A stretch of 64,000 bases of DNA, from NCBI RefSeq assembly GCF_002934665.1, contig NZ_NIRS01000003.1, forward strand, positions 806,001-870,000. Direction: 5' to 3'. This DNA is from Pseudomonas laurylsulfatiphila. GTDB taxonomy: Bacteria > Pseudomonadota > Gammaproteobacteria > Pseudomonadales > Pseudomonadaceae. How positions within the stretch are numbered: position 1 is the first letter of the stretch; each line of letters begins with the position of its first letter. This document shows positions 51,324-59,772 of the stretch, piece by piece. The translations under genes and the position numbers were made by a program. The notes beneath the pieces were generated by a model. It made no database searches and was not told where the DNA came from. It saw nothing but the letters and a program-made list of their open reading frames with translations.

Positions 51324-52142
51324 TCAAGACTTCTTGGCCTGCTCATACAACGGCATAACCTTGGGAATCGCCGCCTGCAATGCCGCAGTCCGGCTGCTCG
51401 AAGACGGGTGCGTGCTGAGGAACTCCGGCGGAGCACCTTCGCTGGCTTTGCTCATCTTGTTCCACAGGGTGATCGCGGCGTTCGGGTTGTACCCGGCGCG
51501 GGCGGCCAACTCCAGGCCGATCAGGTCCGCCTCGTTTTCATTGGCACGGCTGTTGGGCAAGGTCATGCCGTAGTTGGCTACAGCGTCCGCCAGGGCCAGG
51601 CTGTCCTGGCCCAACCCGAGCAACGCACCGGCGCCCTGCTTGGCCATTTCGATACCGTATGCCTTGGACATCGCCTCACGGCCGTGCTCGCGCAGGGCGT
51701 GGGCGATTTCATGGCCCATAACTGCGGCGAGTTCATCGTCAGTGAGTTGAAGACTGTCGATCAGCCCGGTGTAGACAAAGATCTTGCCGCCAGGTCCACA
51801 GTTGGCATTGAGCTCGTCGCTCTTGATCAGGTTCACTTCCCATTTCCACTGGGCCGCATCCGGACGAAAGTTCGGCGCCTGGGCAATCAGCCGGTCGGCA
51901 ATCGCCCGAACACGCTTGGCATCGCTGCTGGTCTTGTCCAGCACGCCTTTGCTGCTCGCCTCACTCACAGTCTTTGTATAGGACTGGGCGTACATCTGGT
52001 CGACCTCTTGCGAGGACAACATGCTGAACATGTACTGCTTGCGCTCAACGCCCACAGCACCACCACTGGTGGTATTGACCGACTGGCAGCCAGCGAGCAG
52101 CAGGCCTGCGCTCAGCGCACATAGAGCCAATGTCTTGTTCAT
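51324..52142 (-). CDS. M48-family metalloprotease lipoprotein
   Basis: A 272-residue periplasmic zinc protease related to BepA/LoiP/YcaL, which handle misfolded outer-membrane proteins. The lipobox LLLAGC puts the Cys at about residue 18. The zinc motif HEIAHALREHG (HEXXH) and the downstream ENEADLIGLELAARAGYNP (third ligand Glu) are intact, and FLSTHPSSSSRTAAL is the usual C-terminal segment. The ATG at 52142 starts at the basic end of the signal peptide; a frame to 52163 was rejected. Confidence 0.92.
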   Translation of the reverse strand: MNKTLALCALSAGLLLAGCQSVNTTSGGAVGVERKQYMFSMLSSQEVDQMYAQSYTKTVSEASSKGVLDKTSSDAKRVRAIADRLIAQAPNFRPDAAQWKWEVNLIKSDELNANCGPGGKIFVYTGLIDSLQLTDDELAAVMGHEIAHALREHGREAMSKAYGIEMAKQGAGALLGLGQDSLALADAVANYGMTLPNSRANENEADLIGLELAARAGYNPNAAITLWNKMSKASEGAPPEFLSTHPSSSSRTAALQAAIPKVMPLYEQAKKS

Positions 52143-52414
52143 CGAAAAACTCCCTGAAAACATGCCGGGTATCCTAGGCGTGGAATGGTATCGACGCCAG
52201 ATACAATAGACATAAGACGCGCAATTCAGCCAAAGCTCTCATCAATGCAGAAAAAAATTCACATTCCGGGGCGAGCCGCGGCCCGTCACGCCGCGCATTG
52301 ATTCATTTGCGACATCCGCCACGCAAAAACAGCCATTTCCATGGCTCGCGCTCATGCCCGCCCGACACCCTGCCGATACACCTGGGCAGACGTCCTTTCG
52401 CGTGCGGAGCCTCC

Positions 52415-54556
52415 ATGAAATTCAAGTCGATCCAGTTTTCCGTGGCGGCCCTTGCCGGCGCCATTGTCCTTAGTGTCGTGGCAGCGCTGGTGGTGTACGC
52501 GCTGTTTTCCGGTGCCCGGACGCAGGACATGGTCCAGGAGCGGACCCAGGCCCAGTTCGAGCAAGTCATCGAACAACGCCTGACGTCCCTGGCGCAGACC
52601 CAGGTCAGCCAGATCCAGCGTGAACTCGAAGCACCGCTGCTGATAGCCGGCGGACTGGTGCGGGTCAACGCCCTGATCGGCACGCCGGGTGCCGATGGCA
52701 AGCCCGCCCTGAGCCTGAGCCGCGAGCAACTGATCGGCCTGATCAAGGAAAACGTGGTCAAGAACCCGAAGATCCTCGGCACCTACATCGGCTGGGAAAA
52801 AGACGCGCTGGACCACAACGATGCGGCCTACGTCGGCACCCAGGTGGTCGGCATCGACGCCAGCAACGGGCGCTTCCTGCCCTGGTGGTTCCGCAACGAC
52901 GACGGCACCCTGGGCCTGGACAAACTGGTGGACGTTGATGACCAGAAAACCCTGTCCACCGGCGTGCGCGCCAGCGAGTATTACCTGTGCTCGAAAGAAA
53001 CCGGAAAATCCTGCGTGATCGATCCGGCGCCTTACAAGGTAGGCGACAAAATCGTCATGCTCGCCTCCTTTATTGAACCGATCATGCTCAACGGTGCCTT
53101 TCAAGGCATCGTCGGCGCCGACCTGTCGGTGAATTTCATTCAGGAAATGCTCCTGGGCGCCAACCAGAAACTCTACAGCGGCGCCGGGGAAATGGCCCTG
53201 ATCGGCGGCAATGGCCGCATCGTTGCCTACACCAAGGATCCGAGCAAATTCGGCGAAAAAGTCAGCGATATCCTCGACAGCAAGCAGATTGCCAACATGG
53301 CCAATCTCAAGCGCGGCGAAGTCACCTACACCGTCGACAAGGCCCAGGGCCGGATCGAGTTGTACCTGCCGTTCGGCATCGGCCAGACCGATGCGCGCTG
53401 GACCCTGATGCTGCAATTGCCGCTGAATGCAGTCATGGCCGACCTGCAAAAACTCCAGGCCGACCTGGATGCGCAGCGTAAATCCGACACCTTCGGCATG
53501 GCGATGGTCGGCCTGGTGATTGCCGGTATCGGTTTGCTGGTGATCTGGCTGGTGGGCCACGGCATCGCCCGTCCGCTCAAGCAGATGGTGGCAATGCTCG
53601 ACGATATCGCCCAGGGCGAAGGCGACCTGACCCGGCGCCTGACCAGCGACCGCGCCGATGAACTGGGTTCGATCGCCAAAGGCTTCAACACGTTCCTGGC
53701 CAAGTTGCAGGCGATGATCACCCAGGTGGTGACGTCAGTGCAGAGCGTCAGCGATTCGTCGGAACACACCGCCGACATTGCCATCCGCACCAACACCGGC
53801 GTACACAAGCAAATGGCCGAGATCGACCAGGTCGCTACCGCGGTGCAGGAAATGACCGCCACCGCCCAGGACGTGGCACGCAACGCGACCCAGGCCGCAC
53901 AGGCCGCCAGCCATGCCGATCAAGCCGCCAGCCAGGGCATGCAGATCGTGCGCGACACCTCGAACTCGATTGGCGCCCTCGCCGTAGAGATCGGCCGGGC
54001 CGTAGGCGTGGTGCAGACCCTGGCCAAGGACAGCGAAAACATCAACGCCATCCTCACCGCCATTCGTGGCATCGCCGAGCAGACCAACCTGCTGGCCCTG
54101 AACGCAGCCATCGAAGCGGCCCGCGCCGGTGAACAGGGCCGGGGTTTTGCCGTGGTGGCCGACGAGGTGCGCAACCTGGCGCAGAAGACGCAAAAGGCCA
54201 CCGAAGAAATCCAGGCCATGATCCAGCAACTGCAGCAAGGTACGCGGGATGTGGTGCGAGTCATGGAGGACAGCCAGAACCGCACGGACGAAAGCGTACT
54301 GCACGCATCGAAGGCCGCCGAAGCACTGGAGACCATTACTCAGGCAGTGTCGGTGATCAACGACATGAACACCCAGATCGCCAGCGCGGCCGAGGAGCAA
54401 AGTGCGGTGGCGGACGACATCAACCGCAACGTGATCAACATCGGCCAGGTGGCCAATGAAGTGGCCGGCGGTGCGGATGAGTCGAGTGCGGCCAGTGCGG
54501 ATTTGACCAAGCTGGCGGAACAGCAGCGGCGGCTGATCAATCAGTTCAGGGTCTAA
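52415..54556 (+). CDS. Methyl-accepting chemotaxis protein with dCache domain
   Basis: A 713-residue chemoreceptor. TM1 is at about 8-30, followed by a large periplasmic dCache_1 sensor (about 40-355) with a possible disulfide ([15 protein letters not shown]), then TM2 at about 365-388 ([19 protein letters not shown]), HAMP and the cytoplasmic signalling hairpin with [20 protein letters not shown] at its tip. The ligand is not evident; there is no DxxRD-type amino-acid motif that I can assign with confidence. The ATG at 52415 was chosen at the membrane anchor; the upstream frame is low quality. Confidence 0.93.
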   Translation: MKFKSIQFSVAALAGAIVLSVVAALVVYALFSGARTQDMVQERTQAQFEQVIEQRLTSLAQTQVSQIQRELEAPLLIAGGLVRVNALIGTPGADGKPALSLSREQLIGLIKENVVKNPKILGTYIGWEKDALDHNDAAYVGTQVVGIDASNGRFLPWWFRNDDGTLGLDKLVDVDDQKTLSTGVRASEYYLCSKETGKSCVIDPAPYKVGDKIVMLASFIEPIMLNGAFQGIVGADLSVNFIQEMLLGANQKLYSGAGEMALIGGNGRIVAYTKDPSKFGEKVSDILDSKQIANMANLKRGEVTYTVDKAQGRIELYLPFGIGQTDARWTLMLQLPLNAVMADLQKLQADLDAQRKSDTFGMAMVGLVIAGIGLLVIWLVGHGIARPLKQMVAMLDDIAQGEGDLTRRLTSDRADELGSIAKGFNTFLAKLQAMITQVVTSVQSVSDSSEHTADIAIRTNTGVHKQMAEIDQVATAVQEMTATAQDVARNATQAAQAASHADQAASQGMQIVRDTSNSIGALAVEIGRAVGVVQTLAKDSENINAILTAIRGIAEQTNLLALNAAIEAARAGEQGRGFAVVADEVRNLAQKTQKATEEIQAMIQQLQQGTRDVVRVMEDSQNRTDESVLHASKAAEALETITQAVSVINDMNTQIASAAEEQSAVADDINRNVINIGQVANEVAGGADESSAASADLTKLAEQQRRLINQFRV

Positions 54557-54562
54557 TTCAAG

Positions 54563-54646
54563 GACGCCATCGCTGGCAAGCCAGCTCCCACAGGTTTTGT
54601 GAACGCCGCAAATCCCTGTGGGAGCTGGCTTGCCAGCGATGGCGTC
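54563..54646. repeat. REP doublet: perfect 32-base inverted repeat
   Basis: Arms 54563-54594 and 54615-54646 are exact reverse complements (CGCTGGCAAGCCAGCTCCCA type), with a 20-base loop. It starts 6 bases after the chemoreceptor stop and could serve as an mRNA 3' stem. Confidence 0.92.
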
Positions 54647-54661
54647 AGCACAGACAACCTG

Positions 54662-55285
54662 TCATCCCGGCGTCAAACACTCCGGCCCATTCAATTTCGG
54701 ATCATTCACCATGTTGGCCAGCACCCGTTCGCGCAACGCGGCAGGTTCACTGGCGAGCAAGGCTTGCAACGCATGCAACGGCGTCTCGGGATCGAGCCAC
54801 GCGGCCTGCCCCGCCTCATCAAGAATCAACGGCCGTCGCTGGCTCGCCGCTGGCTGGGTAATCACGGCGGTACTCAGCCACACCTGCTCCTGTACCGGAT
54901 ACGCCTCCCAGATCGCCGCAAAAAATAATGACGAGCCCTCCCCCGGTGTCAGCCAGTACGGGCGCTTGCGCGTCGTCCCGCGCCATTCGTAGAAACCATT
55001 GGCCGGCAACAGGCAACGGCGCTCGCGCAAAGCCTGGCGAAACATTGGCTGCTCGGCAACGGTTTCGGCACGGGCGTGGGCCGGAGTGCGGGACAGATCG
55101 GTCAGCCAGGGCGGTGTCAGGCCCCAGCGGGCGCGGGCAAGCGAGCGCTGGCCATCAGGCTCGGCCCGCAGCATCAACACCGAATCGTTGGGAGAAATGT
55201 TCCACTGCGCCTTCTGGTCGGCGGGGAATCCGGGCAGGGCCGCGAAGGCAGGGTTCCAGCGAAACAGGGCATAACGTCCACACAT
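54662..55285 (-). CDS. SRAP-domain (YedK/HMCES) protein with altered active site
   Basis: SRAP proteins bind abasic sites in single-stranded DNA through a covalent link from Cys2. The 207 residues have Cys2 (MCGRYALF), the Asn in AQWNISPNDSV, RAETVAEQPMF and the Glu region LLPANGFYEWRG. The usual IHDRRP/IHNRMP segment, whose His helps reverse the cross-link in YedK, reads AASQRRPLIL here, so the His is missing. Whether the protein still cross-links is uncertain. It is a single gene between the chemoreceptor and DUF2007 genes. Confidence 0.88.
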   Translation of the reverse strand: MCGRYALFRWNPAFAALPGFPADQKAQWNISPNDSVLMLRAEPDGQRSLARARWGLTPPWLTDLSRTPAHARAETVAEQPMFRQALRERRCLLPANGFYEWRGTTRKRPYWLTPGEGSSLFFAAIWEAYPVQEQVWLSTAVITQPAASQRRPLILDEAGQAAWLDPETPLHALQALLASEPAALRERVLANMVNDPKLNGPECLTPG

Positions 55286-55320
55286 GGGGCAACACGGCTC
55301 TTGATCAAACGAACGCCAGC

Positions 55321-55581
55321 CTAACAGACCAGCGTGCCGGGAAAGCTGTCCGGTTCATCGCCGGACAGCGGCAGCGCTGCATTGTACGCGGTGATCAGCT
55401 CGCGGGCGTATTCGGCCTGGTCGTTCTCGACCGACAGCCCGAGCAGGCCATAGATCGGCAATTCCCCGGAGCCGCCGAGCAAATCACGGCCCACCAGATG
55501 CGCCTCGATACCCTCGCTGGCGAGCATGCCTTGCAGCAACTCGCCTTCCATCAGGTTTTCCGGATCGTAGATGCGCTGCAT
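55321..55581 (-). CDS. DUF2007 family protein
   Basis: An 86-residue soluble protein of the DUF2007 type, a small ferredoxin-fold-like domain related to putative signal-transducing modules. Typical features are RIYDPENLMEGELLQGMLAS at the start and GIEAHLVGRDLLGGSGELP in the middle. The function is unknown. It follows the CPXCG gene by 9 bases, so both are probably co-transcribed. Confidence 0.85.
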   Translation of the reverse strand: MQRIYDPENLMEGELLQGMLASEGIEAHLVGRDLLGGSGELPIYGLLGLSVENDQAEYARELITAYNAALPLSGDEPDSFPGTLVC

Positions 55582-55590
55582 ACACGCTCC

Positions 55591-55773
55591 TCATTCGTTT
55601 TCACTGAACACTTCGAGATGCCATTCCTCTTCATGTACCTGCAACACGAAGGTTATCGGCCGGCAGCACACCTGACAGTCCTCGATGTAGGTCTGATCGC
55701 CACCGGACAAATCCAGAGTAGTCTCTACCTCCTCACCACAATACGGACATTCATACTGCGCAGTTTCCAGCAT
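55591..55773 (-). CDS. CPXCG motif-containing cysteine-rich protein
   Basis: A 60-residue protein with two Cys pairs: ECPYCGEEVE near residue 9 and EDCQVCCRP near residue 32, in a pattern expected to bind one zinc. The role is unknown. It is always small and often next to DUF2007 genes, as here. Confidence 0.88.
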   Translation of the reverse strand: MLETAQYECPYCGEEVETTLDLSGGDQTYIEDCQVCCRPITFVLQVHEEEWHLEVFSENE

Positions 55774-55912
55774 CGCGGTCTCCCAGGTGACTTGTGCGTA
55801 TAATCGCCGGTCTATTTGCAGGGCTTTTTTTGTCTGGCTACTTTTTCAGACCGTGCCCCGCCGGTTTTCGAACAAAACCTTTACTTACCCTAGCCGTTTC
55901 TAACAAGAGAGC

Positions 55913-57079
55913 ATGATGGGCGAATTCGATGCCATCCGACCTTACGACGACAGCGAAGTCCCAGCGGTGCTGGACCGACTGCTCGGCGACAAGGCGTTTC
56001 TAGATATCCTCACCCACTTCCGCTTCCCGCGTTTTGCCGGTGCCTTAGGCTGGGCGCTCAAACCTCTTATAGCCCATCGGCTGCGCCGTGAGTTTGCCGG
56101 CGTGACCTGTGTGGCCACGTTACAGGACAAAGTCGAGGTTTACGTCGACCACACCATCGAGCGCGCCACCGACGGTGTCACTTATACCGGGGTGGAGCAA
56201 TTCAAGTCCGGCAGCGCCTACCTGTTTATCGCCAACCACCGCGATATCGTGATGGACCCGGCCTTCGTCAACTACGCCGTGTACCACGCCGGCCTGCCGA
56301 CCCCGCGCATTGCCATTGGCGACAACCTGCTGCAAAAGCCTTTCGTCAGCGACCTGATGCGCCTGAACAAGAGCTTCATCGTGCACCGCTCGATCAGCGG
56401 TCGCCGGGAGAAAATGGCGGCCTATCAATTGCTGTCGGCGTATATCAACCATTCGATCCGCAATGATTGCGCCTCGATCTGGATAGCCCAGGCCGAAGGC
56501 CGCGCCAAGGACGGTGACGACCGTACCGAATCGGCGATCCTCAAGATGTTCCACATGAGCCGCAAGGACGAGCCGTTCGGCGAAGTCATTCAGTCGCTGA
56601 ACCTGACCCCGGTGTCGATCAGCTACGAATACGACCCCTGCGATCAGGCCAAGGCCCGCGAGCTTTACATCCGCGCCACCACCGGCAGTTACACCAAGGT
56701 GCCGGGCGAGGATGACGTGAGCATCGCCAAGGGCATCACCGGCTACAAGGGCCGGGTGCATGTGAACTTTGCCGCGCCGATCACCGAACTGTTCGAAGAC
56801 ACCAAGCAATTGGCAGTCGAGATGGACAAGCAAATCCTCAGCGGCTATCGCTTGTTCCCGGTGCACTACCTGGCTTACGCGCAGTGGAAAGACGCTGATC
56901 CGCAGTTGCAGGTGCCGAAGGCCGCCGAGGTGTTCCCGGCCGAAGAACTGGCCAAGGCCCAGGAAGAATGGCAACGCCGCCTGGACGCCTGCCCGCAAGA
57001 GCATCGTCCTTACCTGGTGCTGCAATATGCGACACCGGTGCGTAATCAGTACCGGGTGAAGGCAGGGTTGCCGCTGTAA
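55913..57079 (+). CDS. 1-acylglycerol-3-phosphate acyltransferase-like protein
   Basis: A 388-residue PlsC-superfamily acyltransferase. The catalytic block reads LFIANHRDIVMDPAF near residue 105, so His and Asp are five residues apart rather than the standard NHX4D. A later AQAEGRAKDGDDRT segment stands in for the FPEGTRS motif. No clear membrane helix is seen. It likely acylates a glycerolipid or another amphiphile, but the acceptor is unknown. Two ATG codons in tandem (55913, 55916) follow AAGAGAG. Confidence 0.82.
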   Translation: MMGEFDAIRPYDDSEVPAVLDRLLGDKAFLDILTHFRFPRFAGALGWALKPLIAHRLRREFAGVTCVATLQDKVEVYVDHTIERATDGVTYTGVEQFKSGSAYLFIANHRDIVMDPAFVNYAVYHAGLPTPRIAIGDNLLQKPFVSDLMRLNKSFIVHRSISGRREKMAAYQLLSAYINHSIRNDCASIWIAQAEGRAKDGDDRTESAILKMFHMSRKDEPFGEVIQSLNLTPVSISYEYDPCDQAKARELYIRATTGSYTKVPGEDDVSIAKGITGYKGRVHVNFAAPITELFEDTKQLAVEMDKQILSGYRLFPVHYLAYAQWKDADPQLQVPKAAEVFPAEELAKAQEEWQRRLDACPQEHRPYLVLQYATPVRNQYRVKAGLPL

Positions 57080-57111
57080 GCGGTTTGGCTGGATACGATT
57101 TTTTAATCAAG

Positions 57112-57190
57112 ATCAAAAGATCGCAGCCTTCGGCAGCTACTACACGGGATTGATGTACACCTGTAGGAGCTGCCGAAGACTGCGATCCTT
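57112..57190. repeat. REP doublet, GATCGCAGCC-TTCGGCAGCT type
   Basis: Arms 57118-57138 and 57169-57189 (AGATCGCAGCCTTCGGCAGCT and near inverse) differ by one base. It is a different REP family from the GCTTGCTCGCGA type and is related to the pair at 61344-61429. Confidence 0.85.
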
Positions 57191-57204
57191 TGCTTTGAAA
57201 AGGT

Positions 57205-57483
57205 TCAAACCTGAGTGCTGATCCACGACACCAGCAGCGCCATCCCCATGCAGGCAAAACCGAAGATGTAGAAAAACCGGTGCATGCGCAAGGTCGCCCA
57301 ATCCAGCGTGGGTTCTACGTTCGGGCTGCTCTGGCGCTGCGCCTGCAAACTGGCCATCGCACGCAGTTCGCGGCGACGGGTGGCGTGCAGCAACCAGCCG
57401 CCCGGGAAGGCAAAGAGCAAGGCCAGCAGATTGATCAGTTTGGCGGGATGGGCGGTAAACAGCGTCATCAAGTGCAGCGACAT
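57205..57483 (-). CDS. Small membrane protein, conserved hypothetical
   Basis: A 92-residue protein with two hydrophobic segments, about 11-28 (AKLINLLALLFAFPGGWLL) and 72-90 (FFYIFGFACMGMALLVSWI), separated by a basic, Gln-rich cytoplasmic loop. No known family is recognised. The ATG at 57483 with GAGG 7 bases upstream was preferred to an upstream TTG. It is divergent from the next small gene. Confidence 0.7.
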   Translation of the reverse strand: MSLHLMTLFTAHPAKLINLLALLFAFPGGWLLHATRRRELRAMASLQAQRQSSPNVEPTLDWATLRMHRFFYIFGFACMGMALLVSWISTQV

Positions 57484-57598
57484 CACGAACCTCAAGTCAA
57501 ACAGGTAGCAGTTGCCGGACGGGCGACCGCGGCGCGGATTCTACCGAAAGCCTGCACCCCTGCCCTCTGTTTCCGACAAATAACGAAGCTTTTGATCA

Positions 57599-57880
57599 AT
57601 GGCTGTCCTGAGTCACGGCTTCGTCATCTGTATCGGCGAACATGCGCGTCCCGAAACCGACACGGATCACGTCATGCTCCACGCCGAAAACCAGGATCGT
57701 CTCTACCTCATCGCCCCCAGCGAAGAACAACAAACCCTCGTCGACAGCCTCGCCTTCAACGTTCAGGATCGCCATTGGCTGGTGTATTGCGCCCTGGGTG
57801 GGCATCAACATGCGGATTTACCGGAAACGGATTTGCTGACCGGTGTGAGCGTGCTGGATTTTTACTCGCAAGCCGCCTGA
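57599..57880 (+). CDS. Conserved hypothetical protein
   Basis: A 93-residue soluble protein with an acidic composition (SHGFVICIGEHARPETDTDH near the start) and no membrane segment. No family is recognised. It is a single gene that converges with the YajG-like gene across a REPIN. Coding-like codon use supports it; ribosome site is weak. Confidence 0.6.
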   Translation: MAVLSHGFVICIGEHARPETDTDHVMLHAENQDRLYLIAPSEEQQTLVDSLAFNVQDRHWLVYCALGGHQHADLPETDLLTGVSVLDFYSQAA

Positions 57881-57890
57881 TTTCCTTGCC

Positions 57891-57997
57891 CCCTGTAGGA
57901 GCGAGCTTGCTCGCGATGGGCTTGAGGACGCCGCTGGGTATCAGATTTCCCGCGTCATCGTTAACGACCATCGCGAGCAGGCTCGCTTCTACAGGGG
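57891..57997. repeat. REPIN, GTAGGAGCGAGCTTGCTCGCGA type
   Basis: Arms 57891-57919 and 57968-57997 are inverted with two mismatches. The loop (GACGCCGC...CATCGTTAACGA) resembles those of the elements at 19203-19297 and 62345-62448, so the full unit, not only the arms, has been copied. Confidence 0.9.
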
Positions 57998-58003
57998 CTC
58001 GCA

Positions 58004-58588
58004 TTACTCGCCCAGAATCTGACCTACGGTCGGGTCCTTGAACAGGCGGGTCAACGCATCGCTCAGCACATCGCTCACCAGCTTGGTGTTGGTTTCCTGG
58101 TTCGGCGCCATGCCGAAGCGCTGGTCCAGGGACGAACCATAACGGCCGCTATAGCGACGGTTGGCGTTCTGCACATCCGAGCGGAACGTCGCGCCGATGG
58201 TAGCTTCGGTCACGTACATGCCTTCCTTGGGCGACTGGTACTTCAGTTCCGCCAGGGTCACGGTCAGTTGCGGCGCATTCATGGCGTTGTTCGTCGGGGT
58301 AAAGCCTAACAGACGCACGGCGGCTTCAGCCTGGGCCTGCAGCTTCGGCAGGATCTGCGCGCCCTGCACGGTGATCGCGCTGGTTTCCGGGTACAGGCCA
58401 CCACGGGTGCCCAGCGTCGGCGACGGGCGACCGTCCACGACACGCACCACGACGGGCTGGCCATGACCGACCGGGGCCAACTGCGCGGTGAGCTTGGGTT
58501 CCGGGCTCAGTTGTTGCGGGCTGTGGGCGCAGCCAACCAGGGTCAAACTGGTCACAGTGATCAAACCGAACAACAGGCGTTGCAACAT
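58004..58588 (-). CDS. YajG-like lipoprotein
   Basis: A 194-residue lipoprotein of the YajG type. The lipobox LTLVGC gives the lipidated Cys at about residue 20. The mature chain has VVRVVDGRPSPTLGTRGGLY and YSGRYGSSLDQRFGMAPN. Family members are outer-membrane lipoproteins of unknown role. The ATG at 58588 precedes the basic signal start; the frame to 58708 has no signal peptide at its start. Confidence 0.85.
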   Translation of the reverse strand: MLQRLLFGLITVTSLTLVGCAHSPQQLSPEPKLTAQLAPVGHGQPVVVRVVDGRPSPTLGTRGGLYPETSAITVQGAQILPKLQAQAEAAVRLLGFTPTNNAMNAPQLTVTLAELKYQSPKEGMYVTEATIGATFRSDVQNANRRYSGRYGSSLDQRFGMAPNQETNTKLVSDVLSDALTRLFKDPTVGQILGE

Positions 58589-58791
58589 GCTCTTCTCTCC
58601 AGAATCAGGCACAAACAGGCCGGCAGTATAGCGGTGCGCCACTGCGGGGAACCAGCACCTCACAGTGTTTGATGAAATCTCTGACAAACCCTGGGGATTG
58701 CAGTTCATGTCACACAGATGTCACCACTCCTACACTTGCACGTAATGGCCTACAGGCAACCTTCTGGCAATCACCCACACGGTACCTCACC

Positions 58792-59031
58792 ATGCGCCAT
58801 CTGATCTCTCTGTTCGCGCCACGCCCGTTGCACCGTTGCTTCGCCCTGCTCGACCGCAATGGCCACTGCCAGGCCTTCAAGCAGTGCAGCTTGCAGCCCA
58901 TGGGAGATGGCTGGGTTGAAATCGAGGAAATCCGCCTGAACTGGCTGAATCAGCCGCTGCCGGCCGGCGCCCGCGTCGTTTCGCAACCGCACCAGCCACG
59001 CTCGCGCGCGCAGCAACTGCTGACGACCTGA
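58792..59031 (+). CDS. Small conserved hypothetical protein
   Basis: A 79-residue soluble protein (RHLISLFAPRPLHRCFALLD at the start; GWVEIEEIRLNWLNQPLPAG in the middle). It contains Cys16, Cys26 and Cys32 but no recognisable metal motif. The function is unknown. The ATG at 58792 is chosen from coding-like composition; no strong ribosome site is seen. An upstream frame start at 58669 is unlikely. Confidence 0.6.
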   Translation: MRHLISLFAPRPLHRCFALLDRNGHCQAFKQCSLQPMGDGWVEIEEIRLNWLNQPLPAGARVVSQPHQPRSRAQQLLTT

Positions 59032-59772
59032 CCAAACACCTAATAAAAGTCATAAAACACGACCATTTCCCTGCGTTTCTTAGATACAATCTCCCCCCGA
59101 TTATAAGGACGTCTCCTGATCGGGCCTCGCAGCATCGTCAATGCGCTTGTGTTGACACCCCGCTCCGCCCACAGAGAGCCGCCCACACAGATCGAGTGAA
59201 GCTGGCGCGCTTGCTGTTTTGTTGAGCAAAACCTCCACTTTTCGCGAATCTGCAGAGCTGTCATTACGCTCGGTCACTGAGCTGTTTGCCCGTTTTGCCT
59301 GCCCTGTATCCCATGGCGGCAATCCATTCGGGCACGGTGCCAGGCTGGGACAGCCCTTTTTGAGGTTCACGTCTTCAAAAGAGCGTGAAAAAAACGGGTT
59401 TTCACAACTTCACAAGAGTGTGGCGAGCAAATGAATAGTTTTGCGTCTGAATATGCACCATTAGCGTCTACAACAGCCCAACGACACAGGACCGAGTATT
59501 CCTCGAACACCGGAGCCTGAAGCCTGTCCGCTACGGATTTGGTTGCACAAACGGATGTATCGACCATAAGTCGAATTGCCAGTCGCACGTTGAAATGAGT
59601 CCATAGGGCTCTTATTAGACCCGGCAGGTAGCGTCCGTCGAAGTTGCGATAAATTGCGAAGATTCGGACATGGCGATACTGCCATGAATACCCTGGGGCC
59701 ACACTGACACGCCCCGGAACGCCTGGCAGCCATGCCGACAATTTGGTGCTGCAGATTTTGGAGACGCGTTAA
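59032..59772. other. 741-base gap upstream of mqo
   Basis: No convincing gene is seen. A -10-like TACAAT (59085-59090) lies 680 bases before mqo. A 29-codon open frame at 59431-59520 (starting MNSFASEYAPLAST) has AT-rich codons and a poor ribosome site, so it is only a weak candidate. The length suggests a long leader, a small RNA or the remains of a gene. The mqo ribosome site TTGGAG is at 59757-59762. Confidence 0.5.

Noticed and set aside
59431..59520. 29-codon gene upstream of mqo
   Set aside because: Weak ribosome site and no recognisable family; kept only as a note in the gap entry.
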